DNA from: Streptomyces sp. CB09001
GTDB taxonomy: Bacteria; Actinomycetota; Actinomycetes; Streptomycetales; Streptomycetaceae
Assembly: GCF_003369795.1 (NCBI RefSeq)
Contig: NZ_CP026730.1
Span: 6,749,001 to 6,813,000, forward strand
Reading direction: 5' to 3'
DNA: 64,000 nt
Shown piece after piece: positions 33,172 to 41,934 of this stretch. Made by a program: the position numbers and the translations under genes. The notes under the pieces are model-generated. The model saw only the letters and a list, made by a program, of their open reading frames with translations, did not search any database and was not told where the DNA came from. Position 1 is the stretch's first letter; each line of letters starts with the position of its first letter.

Positions 33172-33437
33172 GAGGTGTCCCTCATTTCGTCGTGCGTACG
33201 TGCGTGTTGCGTGCTCAGCCGGAGCAGTGCGTCGCGCTCCGCCTCGTCGGTGCCGCCCCACACACCCGACGTCTGCCCCGACTCCAGCGCGAACGTCAGG
33301 CACTCGGGGGTCACCGGGCATCTGGCGCAGACGCGCTTGGCGGCCGCCGTGTCCCGCAGGGCGGGTCCGGCGGTGCCCACCGGGAAGAACAGATCGGGGT
33401 CCTCATCCACGCAGGCGGCGCGGCGCAACCACTCCAT
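33117..33437 (-). CDS. WhiB-family iron-sulfur regulator
   Basis: A 106-aa WhiB-like protein with all four cluster Cys: C9 (RRAACVDED), then C37-x-x-C40-x5-C46 (RVCARCPVTPECLTFAL), followed by the turn GVWGGTDEAERDALLR. The N-terminal domain binds a 4Fe-4S cluster that responds to NO or oxygen. Beyond about residue 80 the reading frame runs through the start of DUF3140; the tail is Ser/Thr/Arg-rich and unlike other WhiBs, so the family-like part is only about 85 aa. ATG at 33437. Head of the WhiB-DUF3140-HhH-GPD operon. Confidence 0.88.
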   Translation of the reverse strand: MEWLRRAACVDEDPDLFFPVGTAGPALRDTAAAKRVCARCPVTPECLTFALESGQTSGVWGGTDEAERDALLRLSTQHARTHDEMRDTSWPTPSNSTRCGRTSTAW

Positions 33438-33524
33438 GCGGGCGCGGGTGCCCAGGGGGAGCGGGGGACAAACGCCCCGTGCACCCCCGGGACCGGACGC
33501 CGGACGCCCCGGCGCCCCGCCGCC

Positions 33525-34334
33525 TCAGCGGGCGAGAACACCGTCCAGGAAGCGCGTGACGTCCGCGAAGACCTCCGCCCGGTTCGTCTCGTTGAAGACC
33601 TCGTGCCGGGCGCCCGGGTAGATCCGCTCGGTCAGGTCGCCGCCGCTCAGCGCTTCCACGCCGACGCGACTGCCGGGCAGCGGCACCAGCCGGTCGTCGT
33701 CCCCGTGCACCCACAGCAGCGGCAGCCGGCCCACGTCGCCGCCCTTGGCCACGGTCTCCAGCGTCCGCACGAACGCCTGAAGCGTCGGCCGCTTCATCGG
33801 CCCGTGCCAGACCAGCGGGTCGGTCGCGTACGCCGCTCCCACCGCCGGGTCCCGGGAGAGCGAGGCCGGGCTGATCGGGGTGTCGGGGATCTCCTCCAGG
33901 GCGAGCAGCCGGCGCGGCAGCTCCCAGTCGCCGATGACGGGTCCCGACAGCACCAGCGCCGTCAGCTCGCCCTGGTGGCGCTGGGCGTAGCGGGCGGCGA
34001 TCAGGCCGCCCATGGAGTGGCCGACCATGACGAGGGGCAGGCCGGGGTGGGCGGCGCGGGCGAGGTCCGCCACGGCGCGCACGTCGGTGACCACGTCCTC
34101 GAAGTCCTCGACGACCACCCGCTCGCCGTCCGAGCGCCCGTGCCCGGTGTGGTCCGGCGCGTAGACCGCAGCGCCGTGGCCGGTCAGGACGCCGGCCACC
34201 TCCTCGTAGCGCCCGGCGTGCTCGCCGTATCCGTGGACCAGCAGCGCAACGTAGCGGGGACGCCCGGCGGGCCACTCGCGGACGGCGATCCGCCCCCGCG
34301 TTCCGGTCAGCGTGTGCTCGCGGGCCTCGGCCAT
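33525..34334 (-). CDS. Alpha/beta hydrolase (monoacylglycerol lipase/lysophospholipase-like)
   Basis: A 269-aa serine hydrolase. The oxyanion block is LLVHGYGEHAGRY, the nucleophile elbow GHSMGGLIA (Ser about residue 107) and DHTGHGRSDG. Likely catalytic Asp and His are in LLWVHGDDDRLVPLPGS and YPGARHEVFNE. The pattern (HGYGEHSGRY, GHSMGG) is that of bacterial monoglyceride lipases. ATG at 34334. Divergent from the thiolase gene across the operator-like palindrome at 34409, so the two may be co-regulated in lipid breakdown. Confidence 0.88.
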   Translation of the reverse strand: MAEAREHTLTGTRGRIAVREWPAGRPRYVALLVHGYGEHAGRYEEVAGVLTGHGAAVYAPDHTGHGRSDGERVVVEDFEDVVTDVRAVADLARAAHPGLPLVMVGHSMGGLIAARYAQRHQGELTALVLSGPVIGDWELPRRLLALEEIPDTPISPASLSRDPAVGAAYATDPLVWHGPMKRPTLQAFVRTLETVAKGGDVGRLPLLWVHGDDDRLVPLPGSRVGVEALSGGDLTERIYPGARHEVFNETNRAEVFADVTRFLDGVLAR

Positions 34335-34408
34335 GGCTCCTCCGGCTGCGTCGGTGACGGTCCTCCGGAGGATCTTCCCAGGACGCCGTCCGGCGGTCTA
34401 TAGTCCAA

Positions 34409-34425
34409 AACTAGCAGTGCTAATT
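34409..34425. promoter_or_regulatory. TetR-type operator candidate with promoter
   Basis: AACTAGCAGTGCTAATT is a near-perfect 17-bp palindrome with an 11-bp perfect core TAGCAGTGCTA. It lies just after a TATAGT hexamer (34399-34404) between divergent hydrolase and thiolase genes. Such TAGCA-N-TGCTA sites resemble operators of TetR-family lipid regulators. No tetR gene is adjacent. Confidence 0.6.
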
Positions 34426-34512
34426 AAGAGTAGTGATCATCAAGGTTCGTGGTGGTCGACGCGGCGGCGGTGCGCCGTCCGGTGACCGCGCGACGACGGT
34501 CAGGAGTCCCTC

Positions 34513-35700
34513 GTGCGTCCCGTCCACTTCGCGGCCGCCCGCCGCACCCCGATCGGCAAGCTGCGCGGTGCGCTGTCCACCGTACGGCCCGACGACCTCG
34601 CCGCCGCCGTGATCCGCGGCCTGGTCGCCGACGTGCCCGCGCTGGACCCGGCCCGGATCGACGACGTGTACTGGGGCGCCGCCAACCAGGCGGGCGAGGA
34701 CAACCGCAACGTCGCCCGGATGGCCGCCCTGCTCGCGGGCCTGCCCGAGACCGTGCCCGGCGCCACCGTCAACCGGCTGTGCGCCTCCGGCCTCGAAGCC
34801 GTCACCACCGCCGCCCGCACCATCGCCGCGGGCGAGGCCGACATCGTCCTCGCGGGCGGCTCCGAGTCCATGAGCCGCGCCCCCTTCGTGCTGCCCCGCC
34901 CCGACGAGGCGCTGCCGCACCGCATCGAGACCGCAGACACCAGGCTCGGCTGGCGCCTGGTCAACCCGGCGATGAAGGACCTGCACGGCCTGCTCGCCAT
35001 GGGGGAGACCGCCGAGGAGGTCGCGGAGCGGTACGGCGTCCCGCGCGAACGCCAGGACGCGTTCGCCCTGCGCAGCCACCGCCTGGCCGCCGAGGCCCGG
35101 AAGAACGGCCGCTTCGACGACGAGATCCTCCCCGTCGAGCGCCCCGACGGCGTGGTCGTCGACACCGACGAGTGCGTCCGCGAGGACACCTCCCTGGAGA
35201 AGCTGGGCCGCCTCAAGCCCGTCTTCCGCCCCGGCGGCACGGTCACCGCGGGCAACGCCTCCCCGATGAACGACGGCGCCGCGGGCCTCCTGCTGGTCAG
35301 CGAGGAGGCCCTGAACGACCTCGGCCTGGAGTCGCTGGGCCGCTATGTCGCGGGCGCCTCCGCCGGTGTCCACCCCGACGTCATGGGCATCGGCCCGGTC
35401 CCCGCCACCCGCAAGGTCCTCGCCCGGGCCGGCTGGGGCGTCGACGACCTCGCGGAGGCCGAGTTCAACGAGGCGTTCGCCGCCCAGGCCCTGGCCTGCG
35501 TCGACCGGCTCGGCATCGACCCCGACCTGGTCAACCCCACCGGCGGGGCCATCGCGCTGGGCCACCCGCTCGGCTGCTCCGGCGCCCGCATCCTCACCAC
35601 CCTGCTCCACCGCATGCGCCGCACGGGGGCCGGGCGCGGACTGGCCACGATGTGCGTGGGCGTGGGGCAGGGCAGCGCGGTCCTCGTCGAACGTCACTAG
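34513..35700 (+). CDS. Acetyl-CoA acetyltransferase / 3-ketoacyl-CoA thiolase
   Basis: A 395-aa thiolase. The nucleophilic Cys is in VNRLCASGLEAV (about residue 89); the C-terminal His block is GGAIALGHPLGCSGARI and the second Cys is in LATMCVGVGQGSAV. The GTG at 34513 follows AGGAG. It lies 78 nt upstream of an acyl-CoA ligase in the same direction, forming a small beta-oxidation unit. Degradative versus biosynthetic role cannot be separated by sequence; the neighbouring lipase and ligase favour degradation. Confidence 0.92.
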   Translation: MRPVHFAAARRTPIGKLRGALSTVRPDDLAAAVIRGLVADVPALDPARIDDVYWGAANQAGEDNRNVARMAALLAGLPETVPGATVNRLCASGLEAVTTAARTIAAGEADIVLAGGSESMSRAPFVLPRPDEALPHRIETADTRLGWRLVNPAMKDLHGLLAMGETAEEVAERYGVPRERQDAFALRSHRLAAEARKNGRFDDEILPVERPDGVVVDTDECVREDTSLEKLGRLKPVFRPGGTVTAGNASPMNDGAAGLLLVSEEALNDLGLESLGRYVAGASAGVHPDVMGIGPVPATRKVLARAGWGVDDLAEAEFNEAFAAQALACVDRLGIDPDLVNPTGGAIALGHPLGCSGARILTTLLHRMRRTGAGRGLATMCVGVGQGSAVLVERH

Positions 35701-35778
35701 GCCCCATTCGGCCGTAGAGCCCCCAGCCGCACAGCCACCCCTCTGCAGAGCCGCAGCAAGGAAACGGAGCAACACCCC

Positions 35779-37314
35779 ATGGCAACCCTCTCCGTCGCCG
35801 CAATCCTCGCCGAGAACGCCCGGCGCCGTCCCGACAAGGAGGCGCTGGTCGAGGGCGACCTGCGGCTGACCTTCGCCGAGGTGTGGCGCCGGGCCCGCGC
35901 CCAGGCCGGTGCCCTCGTCGGCCTGGACGTCCGGCCCGGGGACCGGGTGGCGCTGATGGCGCCGAACACCGCCGACTTCCCGGTCGCGTACTACGCCGTC
36001 GCCGCGGCCGGGGCCGTCGTGGTGCCGGTGCACCTGCTGCTGTCGCCCGCCGAGGTCGAGCACGTCCTGCGCGACAGCGGTGCCACCCTGCTCCTGTGCC
36101 ATCCGGCGCAGGCGGAGACCGGCGCCGCCGCCGCACGGGAGACCGGCGTACGGATGATCACGCTCGGCGAGGAGCTCGACCGGCTCGCCGCTGACGCCGA
36201 GCCCCTGCCCTCGTACGTCACCCGCGACGCCGACGACCCGGCCGTCGTCTTCTACACCAGCGGCACGACCGGCGTCCCCAAGGGCGCCGTGCTCAGCCAC
36301 TTCAACCTGGTGATGAACGCGACGGTCAACGCCTTCGACGCCAACGACATCCGGCCCGACGACGTGGCGCTCGGCGCGCTGCCCCTCTTCCACGCCTTCG
36401 GCCAGACCGTCTCCCTCAACTCCACCTGGAGGGCGGGCGCGACCCTCGTCCTGCTGCCCCGCTTCGACGCGGCGCGCGCGATCGAGCTGATGGTGAAGGA
36501 GGGCGTCAACACCTTCCACGGGGTGCCGACCATGTTCGTCGCCCTCGCCGCCGCGGCGCCCGGGGCCGAGGCACTGCCGGAGCTGCGGGTGTGCATCTCC
36601 GGCGGCGCCTCGCTGCCGGTGGCCGTCCTCGAACGGTTCGAGGAGGCCTTCGGGGCGAAGATCTACGAGGGCTACGGGCTGTCGGAGACCTCTCCGGCGG
36701 CCGCCGTGAACCAACCGGTGTTCGGCGCCAGGCCCGGCACCATCGGTCACCCGCTGTGGGGCGTCGACGTGGAGATCGCCCGCGCCGAGACCGAGGAGGT
36801 GGTGGAACTGCTGCCGGCCGGCGAGCTGGGCGAGGTCGTCGTCCGCGGCCACAACGTCTTCTCCGGCTACCTGGGCCGCCCCGAGGCCACCGCTCAGGCG
36901 CTCGTCGACGGCTGGTTCCGCACCGGCGATCTGGGCACCAAGGACGAGGAAGGGTTCCTGACGATCGTCGACCGGAAGAAGGACGTCATCATCCGCGGCG
37001 GCTACAACGTCTATCCGCGGGAGGTCGAGGAGGTGCTGATGCGCCACCCCGGCATCGCCCAGGTCGCCGTCATCGGACTCCCGGACGAACTCCACGGCGA
37101 GGAGGTCTGCGCCGTGGTCGTGCGCGCCCCCGGCACGACGCCCGACGCCACGCCGGACGCCGCCGAGGTCACCGAGTGGTCCAAGCGGCACCTCGGGCGG
37201 CACAAGTACCCGCGCCGGGTGGAGTTCGCGGACGAGCTGCCGCTCGGGCCGAGCATGAAGGTGCTGAAGCGCGAGCTGAGGGCGACGTACACCGACCACC
37301 AGGGATCACGCTAA
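35779..37314 (+). CDS. Long-chain fatty-acid-CoA ligase
   Basis: A 511-aa ANL-family ligase with intact motifs: YTSGTTGVPKGA (about 159-170), GYGLSETSPAAAVN, GWFRTGDLG, DRKKDVIIRGGYNVYPREVEE and the C-terminal Lys in GPSMKVLKRELR. It activates fatty acids to CoA thioesters using ATP. The ATG follows a purine-rich AAGGAAACGGAG. Compared with the ligase at 7573 it has the canonical RTGDLG and PKGAVLSH forms. It follows the thiolase and precedes the TauE-like gene with only 62 nt. Confidence 0.92.
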   Translation: MATLSVAAILAENARRRPDKEALVEGDLRLTFAEVWRRARAQAGALVGLDVRPGDRVALMAPNTADFPVAYYAVAAAGAVVVPVHLLLSPAEVEHVLRDSGATLLLCHPAQAETGAAAARETGVRMITLGEELDRLAADAEPLPSYVTRDADDPAVVFYTSGTTGVPKGAVLSHFNLVMNATVNAFDANDIRPDDVALGALPLFHAFGQTVSLNSTWRAGATLVLLPRFDAARAIELMVKEGVNTFHGVPTMFVALAAAAPGAEALPELRVCISGGASLPVAVLERFEEAFGAKIYEGYGLSETSPAAAVNQPVFGARPGTIGHPLWGVDVEIARAETEEVVELLPAGELGEVVVRGHNVFSGYLGRPEATAQALVDGWFRTGDLGTKDEEGFLTIVDRKKDVIIRGGYNVYPREVEEVLMRHPGIAQVAVIGLPDELHGEEVCAVVVRAPGTTPDATPDAAEVTEWSKRHLGRHKYPRRVEFADELPLGPSMKVLKRELRATYTDHQGSR

Positions 37315-37376
37315 GGATCAATGGGCGAGACGGTGCTTACGGCACCCGTGGGGTGCGCATAGCATCGGTCCCCGCA

Positions 37377-38150
37377 ATGGACACCATGACGCTCTGGCAC
37401 CTCACCGGCTGGGAATTCGCCGCCCTCGCCTTCGCGGCCCTGCTCGTCGGCTTCTCCAAGACCGCGGTGAGCGGGGCCAACACGGTCAGCCTCGCGATCT
37501 TCGCGGCCGTCCTGCCCGCCCGCGCCTCCACCGGCATCCTGCTGCCGGTGCTGATCGCCGGGGACGTCCTGGCCGTCCTCACCTACCGGCGCCACGCGCA
37601 CTGGCCCACCCTGTGGCGGCTGTTCCCGGCGGTCGGCGTGGGCGTGGTCGTCGGCACCCTGTTCCTGGTGTGGGCCGACGATGCGGTCGTGCGCACGTCG
37701 ATCGGCGTGATCCTGCTCTTCATGGCCGGAGTGACGGTGTGGCGACGGCGCCGGGCCGACGCCGCCGAGCGGCCGGACGAGGTCACCTCGCGCACCGGAC
37801 GCGTGAAGGCCCGTTCGTACGGCGTCCTGGGCGGGTTCACCACGATGGTCGCCAACGCGGGCGGCCCGGTGATGTCGATGTACCTGCTCTCCGCGGGCTT
37901 CCGCAAACTCGGCTTCCTGGGCACGTCGGCGTTCTTCTTCCTGATCGTCAACGTCTCCAAGCTGCCCTTCAGCGCGGGCCTCGGCCTGATCGACGGGCAC
38001 TCGCTGCTGCTCGACGCCGCGCTGGTGGTGTTCGTGGTGCCCGGCGCGTTCCTCGGCAAGTGGGCCGTGAACCGGATCAACCAGCGCCTGTTCGAGCGTC
38101 TGGTGATCGCGGCGACGATCGTGGGCGGTCTTCAGCTCCTGCTCGCCTGA
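37377..38150 (+). CDS. TauE/SafE-family sulfite/organic-anion permease
   Basis: A 257-aa membrane protein with about eight helices in two inverted halves. First half: FAALAFAALLVGFSKTAVSGANTV with the conserved G-F-x-K/G-x-G; second half: GVLGGFTTMVANAGGPVMSMYLL, the repeated G-G-F-x-x-x-x-x-N-x-x-G-P motif. The family transports sulfite, sulfoacetate or other anions. ATG at 37377. Its 3' end overlaps the convergent MFS gene by 74 nt. Confidence 0.85.
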   Translation: MDTMTLWHLTGWEFAALAFAALLVGFSKTAVSGANTVSLAIFAAVLPARASTGILLPVLIAGDVLAVLTYRRHAHWPTLWRLFPAVGVGVVVGTLFLVWADDAVVRTSIGVILLFMAGVTVWRRRRADAAERPDEVTSRTGRVKARSYGVLGGFTTMVANAGGPVMSMYLLSAGFRKLGFLGTSAFFFLIVNVSKLPFSAGLGLIDGHSLLLDAALVVFVVPGAFLGKWAVNRINQRLFERLVIAATIVGGLQLLLA

Positions 38151-40197
38151 CGCGCTGCGGGAGACCGCTGCCGAGGTCCTCCACCAGCAGGCGCTTGGCG
38201 ATGGCGTCGACGGCGGCGCGCAGCTCCGTGTCCGTGGGGCGGCCGATGTCCTGCTCCACCCGGTCCTCCAGCCAGGTCGCCCACGCCCGGCCGATCACCA
38301 GCGCCTCGCGGGCGCCCGCCTCGGTGTGGGAGAGCAGGGAGCCGTGCCGGGTGAGGAAACCCTCCTCCACCATCCGGTCGAAGACCGGCAGCAGCACCTC
38401 GGGCGGCAGCCGTCGGCGGGCGGCGATCAGGCCGAGGCTGGCGTGCCCGACCAGTCGCGTGAACAGGTCGACCTGCATCACCGCCCAGGCACCGGCGACA
38501 TCCAGCCGGGTGTCGCTGTCCGCGACGATCCGGCGCGCGGTGTCCAGTTCCGTACCGCCGATGATCTTCCCGACGGAGGCCTCCAGCGTCCGCCTGCTGC
38601 TGGCGTCGTGCGGTGAGGCGAAGCCCTCGCCCATGTCCGTGGAGCCCGCGCGGGCGCTGTCGCGCAGCTGGACCTGTTTGAGGAAGAGCGCGACCAGGAA
38701 GCCCAGGGCCGCGACCGGCACGGTCCACAGGAACACGGTCTGGATGGTGTCCGCGTACGCGCCGACGATCGGTGCCGACGCCGGGGGCGGCAGCCGGTGC
38801 ACGCCCTCCGGACTGGTCGACGCCCGGGCGATCACCGACGGGTCGGCGGCCCCGGTGCGGGCCGCCGCCGCGACTCCGTCGCGCAGGTTGGGGCCGAGGG
38901 CGTTGGCGTAGATCGTGCCGAACACCGCGGTGCCGAAGGAACTGCCCAGCGTGCGGAAGAAGGTGACGCCGGAGGTCGCGGTGCCGAGGTCGGAGTACTC
39001 GACCGTGTTCTGCACGGCGATGGTCAGCACCTGCATGGCAAGCCCGATGCCGGTGCCCAGCACGAACATGTACAGCGACTCGAGGCCCGCGCCCGTGTCC
39101 GGACCCATCAGCGACATCAGGTACAGGCCGACGCCCATCACCAGCGTGCCCGCGATGGGGAACAGCCGGTACCGCCCCGTCTTGCTGACCACGTTGCCGC
39201 TGAACACCGAGGCGATCAGCAGCCCCGCCACCATCGGCAGCGTCCGCACCCCGGAGACGGTGGCCGAATCCCCGTCCACGTACTGCAGGTACGTGGGCAG
39301 ATACGTCAGCGCCCCCAGCATCGCGAAGCCCACGATGAAGCTGAGGATCGAGCAGACCGTGAACACCGGGTTGGAGAACAGCCGCATCGGCAGCATCGGT
39401 TCGGCCGCCCGGGTCTCCACCCAGCAGAACAGACCGAGCGCGATCAGCCCGCCCGCGAACAGGCCGATGATCACCGCCGAGCCCCACCCGTACTCGTTGC
39501 CGCCCCAACTCGTCGCCAGGATCAGCGCGCTCGCGCCGACCGCGACCAGCGCGATGCCCAGGTAGTCGATGACGGGACGGGCGGCCGACTTCACCACCGG
39601 GATGGTGCGGGCGGCGGCGATCACGACGACGACCGCGATGGGCACGTTGACGTAGAAGGCCCAGCGCCAGGAAAGGTGGTCGGTGAACAGGCCGCCCAGC
39701 AGCGGCCCGATGACCGTCGCGACGCCGAACACCGCGCCGATCGCGCCCTGGTACTTGCCCCGCTCCCGCAGCGGGATGACGTCCGCGATCAGCGCCATCG
39801 CCGTCACCATCAGGCCGCCCGCGCCGATGCCCTGCACCGCCCGCCAGAGGATCAGCAGCGGCATGTTCGTCGCCAGCCCGCACAGGAACGAGCCGGTGAT
39901 GAACACGACCGCGGACACCTGGAAGACCACCTTGCGGCCGAACAGGTCGCCGAACTTGCCGACCAGCACCGTCGCCACGGTCTCCGCGAGCAGGTACGAG
40001 GTCACCACCCACGACATGTGTTCGGCGCCGCCCAGGTCCGACACGATCGTGGGCAGCGCGGTGCCCACGATCGTCTGGTCCAGGGCCGCGAGCAGCATGC
40101 CGAGCATGATCGTCACGAAGACGACGTTGCGGCGCCGCCGGTCCAGCACGGGCGGCTGGGCGGCTGCGGTCCGCGGCGACTCCTCGGCGACTGTCAC
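38077..40197 (-). CDS. DHA2-family MFS drug exporter with C-terminal winged-helix-like domain
   Basis: A 706-aa protein. Residues about 20-530 are a 14-TM EmrB/QacA-type exporter: LDQTIVGTALPTIVSDLGG (motif D1), GKFGDLFGRKVVF (motif A) and the long periplasmic loop near ALGPNLRDGV. The last about 170 residues are soluble: VDLFTRLVGHASLGLIAARRRLPPEVLLPVFDRMVEEGFL then LLSHTEAGAREALVIGRAWATWLE, a MarR-like winged-helix pattern. GTG at 40197 chosen; another in-frame ATG lies at 40221. The convergent overlap with the TauE-like gene is real in both frames. Confidence 0.85.
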   Translation of the reverse strand: MTVAEESPRTAAAQPPVLDRRRRNVVFVTIMLGMLLAALDQTIVGTALPTIVSDLGGAEHMSWVVTSYLLAETVATVLVGKFGDLFGRKVVFQVSAVVFITGSFLCGLATNMPLLILWRAVQGIGAGGLMVTAMALIADVIPLRERGKYQGAIGAVFGVATVIGPLLGGLFTDHLSWRWAFYVNVPIAVVVVIAAARTIPVVKSAARPVIDYLGIALVAVGASALILATSWGGNEYGWGSAVIIGLFAGGLIALGLFCWVETRAAEPMLPMRLFSNPVFTVCSILSFIVGFAMLGALTYLPTYLQYVDGDSATVSGVRTLPMVAGLLIASVFSGNVVSKTGRYRLFPIAGTLVMGVGLYLMSLMGPDTGAGLESLYMFVLGTGIGLAMQVLTIAVQNTVEYSDLGTATSGVTFFRTLGSSFGTAVFGTIYANALGPNLRDGVAAAARTGAADPSVIARASTSPEGVHRLPPPASAPIVGAYADTIQTVFLWTVPVAALGFLVALFLKQVQLRDSARAGSTDMGEGFASPHDASSRRTLEASVGKIIGGTELDTARRIVADSDTRLDVAGAWAVMQVDLFTRLVGHASLGLIAARRRLPPEVLLPVFDRMVEEGFLTRHGSLLSHTEAGAREALVIGRAWATWLEDRVEQDIGRPTDTELRAAVDAIAKRLLVEDLGSGLPQRVRRAGAEDRPRSSPRSPDARTGAG

Positions 40198-40295
40198 ACG
40201 GTCACGATCACACCGGTGCACGGGCCACGCATGCGGGGACGGGCCGCCCGGGTGCGCCCGAGCGCCCCGTCAGAGCCGGTCGGAGCCCGGTCCGG

Positions 40296-41069
40296 TCAGC
40301 GCTCGCCGGGATTGCGCCGCAGCAGGTAGGTGTCCATGATCCAGCCCTTGCGCTCCCGCGCCTCGGCGCGCAGCCGCTCGATGCGGGGCGCGGCCTCGGC
40401 GATCGGGCCCGAGTCGAGTATCTCGTCCGGGGTGCCCAGATAGGCGCCCCAGTAGATGTCGATGTCCTGGTCCGCATACTGCCGGAAGGCCTGGTGGGCG
40501 TCCAGCATCACGACGACGTCGTCCGCGTCCTCGGGGAAGCCCTCGGCGAGCCGGCGCCCCGTGGTGATCTGAACCGGGCGGGCCACCCGGTTCAGCCCGG
40601 TCCGGTGCCGGGCGACCAGCGAGGAGACGCTGCTGATGCCGGGCACCACGTCGTACTCGAACACCACCGGGCCGCGCTCCAGGATCTCCTCCAGGATGCC
40701 CAGCGTGCTGTCGTAGAGCGCGGGGTCGCCCCAGACCAGGAAGGCGCCGGTCTCGTCCTCGCCCAGCTCCTCGGCGATCAGCCGCTCGTAGATGCCGGCC
40801 CGGGCACTGCGCCAGTCCCCGACGGCGGGGGAGTACGCCGCGCCGCCCGCGCTCCGGTCCCGCTCGGGGTCGCGCGCCTCGACGACCCGGTACGTCCCCT
40901 CCGGTACGTGCGTCTCCAGCATGTCCCGGCGCAGCCGCACCAGGTCGGCCTTCGCCTCGCCCTTGTCCAGGACGAAGAACACGTCCGTGGCGCGCAGCGC
41001 CCCGACCGCCTGGAGCGTCAGCTGCTCGGGGTCGCCCGCACCGATACCGATCACATGAATTGTCCGCAC
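40296..41069 (-). CDS. cobF: Precorrin-6A synthase (deacetylating)
   Basis: A 257-aa tetrapyrrole methylase. It opens with IHVIGIGAGDPEQLTLQAV (SAM-binding GxGxGxPxxLT) and continues with FVLDKGEAKADLVRLR, FLVWGDPALYDST (the GDP loop) and VVPGISSVSSLVAR. CobF methylates precorrin-5 at C-1 with loss of acetate in aerobic cobalamin synthesis. The GTG at 41069 is the correct family start. No other cob genes are near, as is usual for the isolated cobF of Streptomyces. Confidence 0.92.
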   Translation of the reverse strand: MRTIHVIGIGAGDPEQLTLQAVGALRATDVFFVLDKGEAKADLVRLRRDMLETHVPEGTYRVVEARDPERDRSAGGAAYSPAVGDWRSARAGIYERLIAEELGEDETGAFLVWGDPALYDSTLGILEEILERGPVVFEYDVVPGISSVSSLVARHRTGLNRVARPVQITTGRRLAEGFPEDADDVVVMLDAHQAFRQYADQDIDIYWGAYLGTPDEILDSGPIAEAAPRIERLRAEARERKGWIMDTYLLRRNPGER

Positions 41070-41127
41070 GCCACGAGTCTGCCGTACGCCACCGACACCA
41101 CCCCGGCCGGGCCGCTCCCGGCGGGAT

Positions 41128-41667
41128 TCAGCTCCGCAGCCGGGGCGCCCGCGCCGCCGCGTCCACGCTCGCGCCGCCTTCCACGTCGCCCGCCAGCTGC
41201 CGGGCCCACCCGGCGACCGCGCCGAGATCCATCCCGTACGGCCGCTCCCGCCCGTCCCCCGACGCCGCCCACTCGGTGACGGCGCCCGCCCCGCGCCGCA
41301 GCAGCCTGGCCCCGCCGGTGACGTTCCCGCGCGCCGCGTGCGTGAGCCCGACGGCCAGCTGGGCCATCCCCCGCCACAGGCCCCGCTCCTCCTCGGGCCC
41401 CGACTTCCAGGCGTCCTCGAACACCTCGTGCGCGTGGAACGGCTTCCCTTCGTCCAGCAGCCGCTGCGCCTCGGCGACCGTCGCGTCCGGAGCCCGTACG
41501 ACGCCCTCGGGCTGCCGGGGCACGCCGTCCGCGCCGTACGGCAGCGGGCGTCCGAGCCCGTCCCGCGGCCGGGCGTTGCGCGCCCGGCCCTCGTCGTCGC
41601 GGTCCCGTTCGTCCGCCGGACGGTCGGAGGCGGTGCTGTCCACGGTGCTGTCGGCAGGGCTGTCCAT
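41128..41667 (-). CDS. DUF309 family protein
   Basis: A 179-aa protein: a 65-residue charged N-terminus, then the DUF309 domain with LLDEGKPFHAHEVFEDAWKSGPEEERGLWRGMAQLAVGLTHAARGN (span, residues about 73-118). The conserved HAHEVFE-W and the RGLWRGMAQ helix are characteristic. Predicted all-helical; function unknown. ATG at 41667. It lies 58 nt upstream of cobF on the same strand. Confidence 0.85.
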   Translation of the reverse strand: MDSPADSTVDSTASDRPADERDRDDEGRARNARPRDGLGRPLPYGADGVPRQPEGVVRAPDATVAEAQRLLDEGKPFHAHEVFEDAWKSGPEEERGLWRGMAQLAVGLTHAARGNVTGGARLLRRGAGAVTEWAASGDGRERPYGMDLGAVAGWARQLAGDVEGGASVDAAARAPRLRS

Positions 41668-41767
41668 GGCACCGATTGTCCCTCGCCCGTGCCCGCTTAG
41701 GCGCGGCCCGGTCCGTGGGGTAAAGTGCTGTTCGCGTGATCGCGCGGTACACCGCGTGTGACGGCAC

Positions 41768-41841
<74 letters not shown>

Positions 41842-41860
41842 CCGGAGACGGTCGCAGCCG

Positions 41861-41894
41861 AGGGCTGATTTCGGAGATGTCCGGAATCAGCCCT
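41861..41894 (+). terminator. Terminator after tRNA-Pro copy 2
   Basis: A 15-bp stem (AGGGCTGATTTCGGA with its complement, one G-T wobble) and a 4-nt loop, 20 nt after the tRNA. Related in sequence to the terminators behind copies 1 and 3. Confidence 0.85.
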
Positions 41895-41934
41895 TCGTCG
41901 TTCCCGGCCGCCGGTGGGGGTGTGGCGCCCCCGG

